Shown in pieces: positions 1 to 4,892 of a DNA stretch of 7,792 nucleotides (the first letter of the stretch is position 1; each line of letters opens with the position of its first letter). The stretch spans positions 1 to 7,792 of the forward strand of contig DBBK01000025.1 in NCBI GenBank assembly GCA_002292165.1. The letters run 5' to 3'. Source of the stretch: Brevundimonas sp. UBA986. Its GTDB lineage: Bacteria; Pseudomonadota; Alphaproteobacteria; Caulobacterales; Caulobacteraceae. Both the position numbers and the translations under genes were made by a program. The notes beneath the pieces were generated by a model that worked only from the letters and a program-made list of their open reading frames with translations, had not been told where the DNA came from and searched no databases.

Positions 1-367
1 CGTCGAAGAAGGTCAGCTGGGTGCGGGCCCCGCCGGGCGCGGCGACCCGGTGAATCTGGGGCGTTTCGCCGAAGCGGGTCGCGATCAGGATGGAGCCGTC
101 GGGCAGCCAGTCCTGGAACGAGGCCGACCGGGCGTTGCGATAGCGCTGGATCTGGGGTCTCAGGGTCGCCGGGATTTCAGGTATGCCGTCATAGACCAGC
201 GTCCCCGCCTGACGCCGCGCGGGCGTTTCCCCCGCCGCCGCCGTCGTGGGCGCCGACTGCGCCAGCACCGCCGTCGCGGTCGACATCATCAGGGCGGCGG
301 TCAAAGCGCCAGTCAGGGCGCCAGTCAGGGCGCCGGGCAGGGCGAGGGCAGGGCTGCGTCGGGTCAT
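1..367 (-). CDS. S9 family (prolyl oligopeptidase-like) peptidase, N-terminal part
   Basis: Only the first 122 codons are inside the window; the gene runs off the left edge. Residues 1-36 look like a Sec signal peptide: MTRR start, a long Ala/Leu-rich core and a probable cleavage after AVLA before Q37, so the product is probably periplasmic or outer-membrane linked. After an Ala/Thr-rich linker, residues 57-122 (LVYDGIPEIPATLRPQIQRY, then WLPDGSILIATRFGETPQIH and QLTFFD) match my memory of the start of S9-type serine peptidases, where a WD40/TolB-like beta-propeller precedes the alpha/beta-hydrolase domain. The catalytic domain is outside the window, so activity cannot be judged. The ATG at 367 is supported by AGGAG (374-378) six bases upstream and by a good promoter at 394-422. 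Other propeller-containing exported proteins remain possible. Confidence 0.72.
   Translation of the reverse strand, partial: MTRRSPALALPGALTGALTGALTAALMMSTATAVLAQSAPTTAAAGETPARRQAGTLVYDGIPEIPATLRPQIQRYRNARSASFQDWLPDGSILIATRFGETPQIHRVAAPGGARTQLTFFD
306..341 (-). repeat. Three 12-bp tandem units inside the signal-peptide coding region
   Basis: On the plus strand GCGCCAGTCAGG occurs at 306-317 and again, identically, at 318-329. A third unit at 330-341 differs at two positions (GCGCCGGGCAGG). The unit length is a multiple of three, so on the minus strand it encodes a repeated Leu-Thr/Pro-Gly-Ala block in the hydrophobic part of the leader peptide. Copy-number change would lengthen or shorten the signal peptide by four residues without a frameshift. 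Confidence 0.85.
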
Positions 368-393
368 GGGGGGCTCCTGAAGGGTGAGGCGTC

Positions 394-422
394 ATAAGAC
401 GGCGTTCTGTCTGGACGCTCAA
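394..422 (-). promoter_or_regulatory. Sigma-70-type promoter for the S9 peptidase gene
   Basis: Read on the minus strand, TTGAGC (422-417) is followed by exactly 17 bases and then TCTTAT (399-394). This is a good housekeeping -35/-10 pair. The expected transcription start near 387 gives a short leader of about 20 bases that contains the AGGAG ribosome site, which fits the ATG at 367. The call rests on sequence pattern only. Confidence 0.55.
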
Positions 423-458
423 GTCGGGAGTCGCCGGTGAACCCTTTTCGCCCTCGCC

Positions 459-487
459 TTGTCTTCGCCGCCCTTTTCCGTCATAAG
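459..487 (+). promoter_or_regulatory. Possible sigma-70-type promoter for ffh
   Basis: TTGTCT (459-464), a 17-base spacer, then CATAAG (482-487); each box matches the consensus at four of six positions. It points towards ffh and would give a 5' leader of roughly 175 bases. No better candidate was seen closer to ffh, but chance matches at this level are common. Confidence 0.35.
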
Positions 488-670
488 CCGCCGCTTCCGA
501 CGCAATTGAACCTGCGTCTCCACCTGCACGTCCCCATCTTCGCGATGGACGAGGCAGGCGAGAAACCTCTGCCGACGTGATCGTCGCCAGGGGCCGTTTC
601 GCTATGGAGACCGGTTCAGGCGCGGAAATCACGGCCCGCGCCAATCCCGGCGAGGCTGACGAGGTAGTGA

Positions 671-2212
671 ATGTTCGAGGCTCTGAACGAGCGGCTGACA
701 GGCGTTTTCGACCGGATCACCGGCCGCGGCGCCCTGTCCGAAAAGGATGTCGCCGAGGCGATGCGCGAAGTGCGCGTGGCCCTGCTGGAGGCCGACGTCG
801 CCCTGCCGGTGGTCAAGGACTTCATCGCCTTCGCCACCGAACGCGCCACGGGCGAAGAGGTCATCCGCTCGGTCAAGCCGGCCGACCAGGTGGTCAAGAT
901 CGTCTATGACGGCCTGATCGAAATGCTGGGCGGCGAGGAGCCGGTCGGCCTCAACACCAACGCCACCCCCCCCGCCGTCGTCCTGATGGCCGGCCTGCAG
1001 GGCTCGGGCAAGACCACGACCTCCGCCAAGCTGGCGCTGCGACTGACGAAGTTCGATCGCAAGAAGGTCATGATGGCCTCCCTCGATACGCGTCGCCCGG
1101 CGGCGATGGAGCAGCTGGCCACCCTCGGCAAGCAGATCGAGGTCGCCACCCTGCCGATCGTGGCGGGCGAGAGCGCCGTCCAGATCACCAAGCGGGCCCT
1201 GACGTCGGCGAAGCTTCAGGGCTTCGACGTCCTGATCCTCGACACCGCCGGCCGCATCACTCTCGACGAGGGTCTGATGGCCGAGGTCGCCGAGGTCGCG
1301 GCCATCGCCAATCCCGTCGAGACCCTGCTGGTCGCGGACAGCCTGACCGGTCAGGACGCCGTCCGCACCGCCAAGGCCTTCCACGAACGCCTGCCCCTGA
1401 CCGGCCTGGTCCTGACCCGCGCCGACGGCGACGGCCGCGGCGGCGCCATGCTGTCGATGCGCGCCGTCACCGGCCTGCCGATCAAATACATGGGCTCGGG
1501 CGAGAAGGTCGATGCGCTGGACGTCTTCGACGCCCGCCGCGTCGCCGGCCGCATCCTGGGTCAGGGCGACATCGTCGCCCTGGTCGAAAAGGCGTCGCAG
1601 GAACTCGACCAGGCCAAGGCCGAGAAGATGGCCCGGAAACTGGCCAAGGGTCAGTTCGACCTCGATGACCTGGCCGCCCAGTTCCAGCAGATGAAGAAGA
1701 TGGGCGGTCTTCAGGGCATCATGGGCATGCTGCCCGGCGTGGCCAAGATGAAGAACCAGATGGCCGACGCCAACATCGACGACCGGTCGATCGCGCGTCA
1801 GGAAGCCATCATCTCCTCGATGACCAAGGCCGAGCGCAAGAAGCCCGACCTTCTGAACGCCAGCCGCAAGAAGCGCGTCGCCGCCGGCGCCGGCGTTGAG
1901 GTTCAGGACATCAACCGCCTGCTCAAGCAGCACCGCCAGATGGCCGACATGGTCAAGTCCATGTCCAAGGGCGGTCCGCGCAAGATGCAGCAGATGGCCG
2001 CCATGCTGGGCGGTCTCGGCGGCGGCGCTGGCGGCGGTATGCCCGGCATGGGCGGCCCCGATCTCAACCGTTTGAAGGCCATGGGCGGGGGCAAGATGCC
2101 CGAACCCTCGGCCGACGAAATGAAAGCCATCCAGGACCGGCTCGCCGGTCTGGGCGGCGGACAACTTCCGGGAGGCCTGCCGGGCCTTCCGGGCTTCCCA
2201 CCCAAGAAATAA
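671..2212 (+). CDS. ffh: Signal recognition particle protein Ffh (SRP54 GTPase)
   Basis: Ffh binds the 4.5S/SRP RNA, recognises signal sequences and transmembrane segments emerging from ribosomes, and docks with FtsY at the membrane using paired GTPase domains. At 513 residues it is longer than the roughly 450 of E. coli because of a Gly/Met/Pro-rich C-terminus. Domains: N domain about 1-90; G domain about 100-300 with the P-loop GLQGSGKTT (108-116), DTRRPAA (139-145), DTAGR (191-195), the guanine-specificity element TRADG (249-253, where many family members have TKLDG) and GSGEK (275-279); Met-rich M domain from about 325. In the M domain the SRP-RNA-binding motif SRKKRVAAGAG spans 398-408. 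The start is supported by GAGG (661-664), six bases before the ATG. rpsP follows after 28 bases, so the two are probably one transcript. All key motifs are intact. Confidence 0.98.
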   Translation: MFEALNERLTGVFDRITGRGALSEKDVAEAMREVRVALLEADVALPVVKDFIAFATERATGEEVIRSVKPADQVVKIVYDGLIEMLGGEEPVGLNTNATPPAVVLMAGLQGSGKTTTSAKLALRLTKFDRKKVMMASLDTRRPAAMEQLATLGKQIEVATLPIVAGESAVQITKRALTSAKLQGFDVLILDTAGRITLDEGLMAEVAEVAAIANPVETLLVADSLTGQDAVRTAKAFHERLPLTGLVLTRADGDGRGGAMLSMRAVTGLPIKYMGSGEKVDALDVFDARRVAGRILGQGDIVALVEKASQELDQAKAEKMARKLAKGQFDLDDLAAQFQQMKKMGGLQGIMGMLPGVAKMKNQMADANIDDRSIARQEAIISSMTKAERKKPDLLNASRKKRVAAGAGVEVQDINRLLKQHRQMADMVKSMSKGGPRKMQQMAAMLGGLGGGAGGGMPGMGGPDLNRLKAMGGGKMPEPSADEMKAIQDRLAGLGGGQLPGGLPGLPGFPPKK

Positions 2213-2240
2213 GACTTCGATTTAAAGAAAGAGACTGAAA

Positions 2241-2816
2241 ATGCTGAAGATTCGTCTGGCCCGCGGCGGCGCCAAGAAGCGCCCCTACTACCACATCGTC
2301 ATCGCTGACTCGCACGCCCCCCGCGACGGCAAGTTCATCGAGAAGGTCGGCGCCTACAACCCGATGCTTCCCAAGGACAGCGCCACCCCGCGCGTCACCC
2401 TGAAGGCCGACCGCATCGCCGAATGGCTCGGCAAGGGCGCCCAGCCGACCGACCGCGTCGCGCGCTTCATCTCGCAGAGCCAGGACGAAACCCTGGTCGG
2501 CAAGGTCAAGTGGACCCAGTCGAACAACCCGAACAAGGGCACGCCGGGCAAGAAGGCCCAGGAACGTTCCGCCGAACGCGCCCAGCGCGAAGCCGACCGC
2601 GCCGAAGCTGAAGCCGCCGCCAAGGTCGAGGCCGCTGAAGCTGCCGTCCGCGCCAAGGAAGAAGCCGCCGCTGCCGCCGAAGCCGCCAAGAACGCTCCGG
2701 CCGTCGAAGAAGCTCCGGCTGAAGAGGCTCCCGCCGCCGACACCGAAGGCTCCGCCGAAGTCAGCGTCGAAGAGGCCCCGGCCGAAGGCGCCGCCGAAGA
2801 AACCACCGAGGGCTAA
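2241..2816 (+). CDS. rpsP: 30S ribosomal protein S16 with long Ala/Glu-rich C-terminal tail
   Basis: S16 is an early-binding protein of the small ribosomal subunit. Residues 1 to about 82 are a normal S16 core, beginning MLKIRLARGGAKKRPYYHIV and including FIEKVGAYNP and GAQPTDRV. S16 is usually 80-90 residues, whereas this protein is 191. The extra part has three sections: a linker ending in NKGTPGKKAQER (about 98-109), a charged Ala/Glu/Arg segment (about 110-150) that looks helical or coiled-coil, and an acidic tail (about 151-191) with repeated EEAPA blocks. From memory, long Ala/Glu tails on S16 occur in other Caulobacterales; their role is unknown to me. The ribosome site is weak and purine-rich (AAAGAAAGAGA before the ATG). 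It sits 28 bases after ffh and upstream of rimM, the conserved order in proteobacteria. Confidence 0.97.
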   Translation: MLKIRLARGGAKKRPYYHIVIADSHAPRDGKFIEKVGAYNPMLPKDSATPRVTLKADRIAEWLGKGAQPTDRVARFISQSQDETLVGKVKWTQSNNPNKGTPGKKAQERSAERAQREADRAEAEAAAKVEAAEAAVRAKEEAAAAAEAAKNAPAVEEAPAEEAPAADTEGSAEVSVEEAPAEGAAEETTEG

Positions 2817-2830
2817 ACCCCTTACCGCTT

Positions 2831-2850
2831 GCCCCGGCGAAAGCCGGGGC
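2831..2850. repeat. Perfect 8-bp GC palindrome with GAAA tetraloop (REP-like element)
   Basis: GCCCCGGC (2831-2838), loop GAAA (2839-2842), GCCGGGGC (2843-2850). The arms are fully complementary and the loop is of the stable GNRA type. It starts 14 bases after the rpsP stop and has no following T run, so it is not a classic terminator. From memory, short palindromes of the form CCCCGGCGAAAGCCGGGG are dispersed between genes in Caulobacter-type and sphingomonad genomes. I therefore label it a repeat-like element, but no second copy is present in this window. Confidence 0.55.
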
Positions 2851-2858
2851 CGGCTGGA

Positions 2859-2893
2859 GAAAGGCAGTGTCCGGTATCCGGGCGCTGCCTTTC
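2859..2893 (+). terminator. Strong hairpin, terminator- or attenuator-like, between rpsP and rimM
   Basis: GAAAGGCAG (2859-2867) pairs perfectly with CTGCCTTTC (2885-2893). The inner bases 2868-2874 continue the stem against 2878-2884 with two G-U pairs, leaving a three-base TAT loop (2875-2877). The total is about 16 base pairs, ending in TTTCT. The layout (A-run, GC stem, short T-run) resembles an intrinsic terminator, possibly bidirectional. Because it lies inside an otherwise conserved operon, partial termination, an mRNA 3'-end stabiliser or a processing site are all possible. Confidence 0.6.
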
Positions 2894-2932
2894 TGCTATC
2901 TGGCGACACACGGATCGAACGGAGCGGCCACG

Positions 2933-3463
2933 ATGGCGCAGAACGACCAGAAACTCATCCTCGTCGGCCATGTCGCCGGCGGCTTCGGGGTGAAGGGCGA
3001 GGTGCGGATCACCGCCTATACCGCCGACCCCCTCGCCCTGACCGAATACGGTCCCCTGCTGCGGGCCGACGGCTCGCATGGCCTGACCGTGACCGCGGCC
3101 CGCGCCACCAAGGACGGCGTCGTCGGCCGGGCGAAGGAGATCGCCACCAAGGAGCAGGCCGACGCCCTGCGCAATCTGAAACTCTACGTCCCCCGCGACC
3201 GCTTCCCTGAGCCGGAAGAGGACGAGTTCTATCTCGCCGACCTCGTCGGCCTGGAAGCCCGCGATCCGGAAGGCGTGGCGCTGGGCAAGGTCAAGGCGGT
3301 CCAGAATTTCGGCGCCGACGATATGCTCGAAATCACGCCCAGCGCCGGCGGCCAGACCTGGTATCTGCCCTTCACGAAAGAGGCCGCGCCCGAGCTCCAC
3401 ATTGCCGACGGCTGGCTCCTCGCCGTCCGCCCGACCGAGACCGGCGACCGCGAACCGGATTGA
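2933..3463 (+). CDS. rimM: Ribosome maturation factor RimM
   Basis: RimM assists late assembly of the 30S head, working around ribosomal protein S19 and 16S rRNA. The protein is 176 residues, normal for the family. The N-terminal RimM domain (about 8-90) starts LILVGHVAGGFGVKGEVR, with the glycine-rich pattern at 12-24. The C-terminal PRC-barrel domain (about 97-167) starts DEFYLADLVG and ends in WYLPFTKEAAPELHIADGWL. I chose the ATG at 2933 because GGAG (2921-2924) lies eight bases upstream. The in-frame ATG at 2867 has no ribosome site, lies within the hairpin at 2859-2893 and would add 22 residues unlike the family. rpsP lies upstream. trmD, the common downstream partner, is absent; a glutathione transferase gene follows after 65 bases. 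Confidence 0.96.
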   Translation: MAQNDQKLILVGHVAGGFGVKGEVRITAYTADPLALTEYGPLLRADGSHGLTVTAARATKDGVVGRAKEIATKEQADALRNLKLYVPRDRFPEPEEDEFYLADLVGLEARDPEGVALGKVKAVQNFGADDMLEITPSAGGQTWYLPFTKEAAPELHIADGWLLAVRPTETGDREPD

Positions 3464-3474
3464 TCGGTCCTGGC

Positions 3475-3505
3475 TTGCGGCGACGCTTTCGTCTCCCGAC
3501 ATAGG
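3475..3505 (+). promoter_or_regulatory. Weak candidate promoter for the glutathione transferase gene
   Basis: TTGCGG (3475-3480) resembles a -35 box and GACATAGG (3498-3505) could hold a -10 box, at a spacing of about 17-19 bases depending on the register. Transcription would start close to 3510, giving a leader of about 20 bases. It suggests the transferase can be expressed independently of rimM, but the match is modest. Confidence 0.28.
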
Positions 3506-3528
3506 GGCTCGCCACGAGAGGGAGCCCC
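3504..3528 (+). promoter_or_regulatory. Hairpin covering the ribosome site of the transferase gene
   Basis: GGGGCTC (3504-3510) is perfectly complementary to GAGCCCC (3522-3528), which ends at the base before the ATG and includes part of the GGAG ribosome site (3521-3524). The loop is 11 bases. In a transcript reading through from rimM this stem could reduce translation. In a transcript starting near 3510 the left arm would be missing, so the effect would depend on which promoter is used. This is a structural inference only. Confidence 0.35.
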
Positions 3529-4233
3529 ATGGCCGATCTGTCCGCCTTTGCGATCACCAACCAGTACCCGGCCAAGGACCCGACGGTCCTGCAGTACTAC
3601 GGCCTGCCGACGCCCAACGGCGTGAAGGTCTCCATCATGCTGGAGGAGATCGGCATCCCCTATGAGGTCCACCTCGTGGACATCATGAAGAACGAGACCT
3701 GGACGCCCGACTATCTGTCGCTCAATCCGAACGGCAAGATCCCGGCCATCCTCGATCCCGACGGCCCCGGCGGAAAGCCTCTGCCGCTCTGGGAATCCGG
3801 CGCCATCCTCATCTATCTGGCCGAGAAGACCGGCAAGCTCCTGCCGACCGATCCGGCGGCCCGCTACGAGACCCTCCAGTGGCTGATGTGGCAGATGGGC
3901 GGCCTGGGCCCGATGTTCGGCCAGCTCGGCTTCTTCCACAAGTTCGCCGGCAAGGACTATGAGGACAAGCGTCCGCGCGACCGTTACGCCGCCGAATCCA
4001 AACGTCTGCTGGGCGTGCTGGAGAGCCGCCTTGAGGGGCGCGACTGGATCATGGGCGACGACTACACCATCGCCGACATCTCCATGATCGGCTGGGTCCG
4101 CAACCTGATCGGCTTCTATGAGGCGGCCGAGATCGTCGATTACGCGAGCCTGAAGAACGTCCCGCTCTGGCTGGAACGGGCGCTGGCCCGTCCCGCCGTG
4201 CAGCGCGGGCTCACGATCCCCGCGCGCTCTTGA
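3529..4233 (+). CDS. Glutathione S-transferase family protein, nu-class-like (YfcG/YghU type)
   Basis: A 234-residue cytosolic thiol-transferase-fold protein. The N-terminal thioredoxin-like domain (about 20-105) has PTPNGVKVSIMLEE (27-40), NGKIPAI with the cis-proline P72, and ESGAILIYLAEKTG (89-102). The all-helical C-terminal domain (about 112-230) has LQWLMWQMGGLGPMFGQ, DRYAAESKRL and the N-capping segment YTIADISMIGW (179-189). T28 and N30 align with Thr9 and Asn11 of E. coli YfcG, which bind glutathione, and R152 in DRY aligns with its Arg132 (from memory). Nu-class enzymes lack the usual catalytic Tyr/Ser/Cys and act mainly as glutathione-dependent disulfide reductases or peroxidases, so that activity is inferred here. 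AGAGGGAG precedes the ATG. It follows rimM by 65 bases; no functional tie to ribosome assembly is evident. Its last 23 bases overlap the convergent 64-residue gene. Confidence 0.93.
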   Translation: MADLSAFAITNQYPAKDPTVLQYYGLPTPNGVKVSIMLEEIGIPYEVHLVDIMKNETWTPDYLSLNPNGKIPAILDPDGPGGKPLPLWESGAILIYLAEKTGKLLPTDPAARYETLQWLMWQMGGLGPMFGQLGFFHKFAGKDYEDKRPRDRYAAESKRLLGVLESRLEGRDWIMGDDYTIADISMIGWVRNLIGFYEAAEIVDYASLKNVPLWLERALARPAVQRGLTIPARS

Positions 4234-4405
4234 GCACCACCACATGGCCGGGGTGGGATTCCGCCTCGGCCATGGCGTGACGCAGGGCGGCGCGGCGGTC
4301 GGTGAAGATCCCGCTGAACAGCCGGTCGCTGGATTGCAGCCGCCAGCGCGGACCGTCGGGAATGACCTCGATCACCGCCGGCGGCGTCTGAAGAGTCACG
4401 GCCAT
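4211..4405 (-). CDS. Small protein (64 aa), third of a three-gene cluster; unknown function
   Basis: I do not recognise a named gene. The product has a short beta-rich start (VIEVIPDGPRWRLQSS), then LFSGIFTDRRAALRHAMAEA and HVVVLKS. This resembles small single-domain proteins of the DUF2188 sort: strand, Gly-Trp turn, strand, then a helix beginning RRAA. It shares the pattern x-E-V-x(6,8)-W-x(10,14)-F-x(2)-RRAA with the gene just upstream, so the two may be distant paralogues. Its ATG (4405-4403) shares one base with that gene's TGA, indicating translational coupling; AAAGGG lies seven bases before the ATG. Its 3' end overlaps the convergent transferase gene by 23 bases. Cytosolic, with no signal peptide. 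The coding call is helped by the coupled layout and the conserved-looking pattern, but chance ORFs are common at this GC content. Confidence 0.62.
   Translation of the reverse strand: MAVTLQTPPAVIEVIPDGPRWRLQSSDRLFSGIFTDRRAALRHAMAEAESHPGHVVVLKSARGS
4243..4274 (+). terminator. Possible transcript-end hairpin for the transferase gene, inside the convergent gene
   Basis: CATGGCCG (4243-4250) pairs with CGGCCATG (4267-4274). The stem continues inward through 4251-4256 against 4261-4266 with two G-U pairs, leaving the loop GATT (4257-4260): about 14 base pairs, starting nine bases after the transferase stop. There is no T run after it, so it may stabilise a 3' end rather than terminate. It coincides with codons of the opposite-strand 64-residue gene. 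Confidence 0.4.
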
Positions 4406-4605
4406 CAGCGGGCCCTTTCGCCATTGAGGGCGTCGGCCTGCTTCTGCAGCGACTTCGCGATCCGCTCGGCCGCCCGGCGGCTGCGGAAGGGGCGGGTGCA
4501 GGCGCCGTTCAGCACCACGCTCCAGCCCCCCGCCCGGGCCACGACCTCATAGTGACGCGGAGCGACCGCGCGCGGCCGGGTCTCCGAAATGCCCCCCGAC
4601 ATCAT
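4405..4605 (-). CDS. Small protein (66 aa), middle of a three-gene cluster; unknown function
   Basis: Begins MMSGGISETRPRAVAPRHYE; the core is HYEVVARAGGWSVVLNGACT, then FRSRRAAERIAKSLQKQADA. The layout of two or three strands with a Gly-Gly-Trp turn, then a basic helix, again suggests a DUF2188-like small domain, but this is a low-confidence family guess. I chose the ATG at 4605 because GGAGGG (4618-4613) lies seven bases upstream. A longer reading from 4710 is open but lacks such a site and would run through the upstream 48-codon ORF in another frame. The start overlaps that ORF's stop (ATGA), and the stop overlaps the next gene's ATG (TGATG), so three genes appear to be translated as a coupled unit. 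Confidence 0.66.
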   Translation of the reverse strand: MMSGGISETRPRAVAPRHYEVVARAGGWSVVLNGACTRPFRSRRAAERIAKSLQKQADALNGERAR

Positions 4606-4748
4606 TTGGCGGCCCTCCGGCTGACCGGCTCGGAGGAGGTCGATCCAGAGCGTGGCGCGGCCCCAAAGGCGGCGCCCAGAACGATCAGCGCCGCTCGCCA
4701 GCAGGTCCATGGGGAAGGCTCCGGCGAGGCGGATTTGATAGGCGACAT
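4602..4748 (-). CDS. Possible 48-aa small protein with a short hydrophobic segment, first of the cluster
   Basis: The ORF begins MSPIKSASPEPSPWTCWRAA. A short apolar stretch, ALIVLGAAFGAA (about 20-31), could be a weak membrane anchor or signal-like core. It ends in a polar, Ser-rich tail with a final SRRAAK. Its TGA (4604-4602) overlaps the next gene's ATG in the classic ATGA arrangement, the main argument that it is real. AAAGGA (4763-4758) lies nine bases before the ATG. No family is recognised. The hydrophobic stretch is short for a transmembrane helix, so localisation is open. A chance ORF cannot be excluded. Confidence 0.45.
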   Translation of the reverse strand: MSPIKSASPEPSPWTCWRAALIVLGAAFGAAPRSGSTSSEPVSRRAAK

Positions 4749-4753
4749 AGGAA

Positions 4754-4775
4754 GATGTCCTTTCGCACGGACATC
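4754..4775 (-). promoter_or_regulatory. Hairpin at the ribosome site of the small-gene cluster
   Basis: On the minus strand GATGTCC (4775-4769) and GGACATC (4760-4754) are perfectly complementary with an eight-base loop GTGCGAAA. The GGA of the presumed AAAGGA ribosome site is in the right arm, so the fold would partly hide it just upstream of the ATG at 4748. No convincing promoter was seen in the 65 bases between this hairpin and the terminator upstream. Confidence 0.4.
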
Positions 4776-4832
4776 ACTCCCGAACCCCGTAAGCGCGCCA
4801 TGCCGAAACCCGGGCGGCGCATAAGGCGGGCA

Positions 4833-4867
4833 TAACGAAAAGGCCCCGCGGACGCACCGCGGGGCCT
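4833..4867 (-). terminator. Intrinsic terminator of the DUF1508 gene
   Basis: Read leftwards, AGGCCCCGCGG, loop TGCGT (4856-4852) and CCGCGGGGCCT form an 11-bp perfect stem (4867-4841), followed at once by TTTCGTT (4840-4834), so four T in a row including the last stem base. It lies 25 bases after the DUF1508 stop codon in the right orientation. The upstream side also has an A-run on the plus strand, but no plus-strand gene needs it. Confidence 0.9.
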
Positions 4868-4892
4868 CATCTGTCGTGGCTGTCGAGCCGGA

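Larger units (their letters stand above)
368..670. other. Divergent intergenic region between the peptidase gene and ffh
   Basis: This stretch of about 300 bases holds no convincing gene. Its left part carries the leftward peptidase promoter and its centre a possible rightward ffh promoter (459-487). The remainder would be a long ffh leader. In that leader I see a very short ORF, MDEAGEKPLPT (545-580), without a good ribosome site. I also see a GC-only stem GGCGCGG (619-625) / CCGCGCC (636-642) with a 10-base loop, ending 28 bases before the ffh start. I recognise no known RNA family here. Confidence 0.6.

Noticed and set aside
629..2164. Open minus-strand frame of 511 codons opposite ffh
   Set aside because: It mirrors ffh codons in a GC-rich genome, is rich in His, Gly, Leu and Asp with no recognisable domain, and has no ribosome site; ffh on the plus strand is certain.
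2064..2909. Open minus-strand frame of 281 codons opposite rpsP
   Set aside because: Its Gly/Phe/Ala repeats are the reverse reading of the Ala/Glu tail codons of rpsP; no independent support.
2867..2932. Upstream ATG for rimM adding 22 residues
   Set aside because: It lies inside the strong hairpin, lacks a ribosome site, and the added residues do not fit the family; ATG 2933 has GGAG at proper distance.
3229..4245. Open minus-strand frame of 338 codons opposite rimM and the transferase gene
   Set aside because: Shadow of two real genes; its composition is typical of antisense frames at high GC.
4606..4710. Longer start (4710) for the 66-residue gene
   Set aside because: No ribosome site at 4710, whereas GGAGGG sits seven bases before 4605; the extra region is better read in the frame of the 48-codon ORF.
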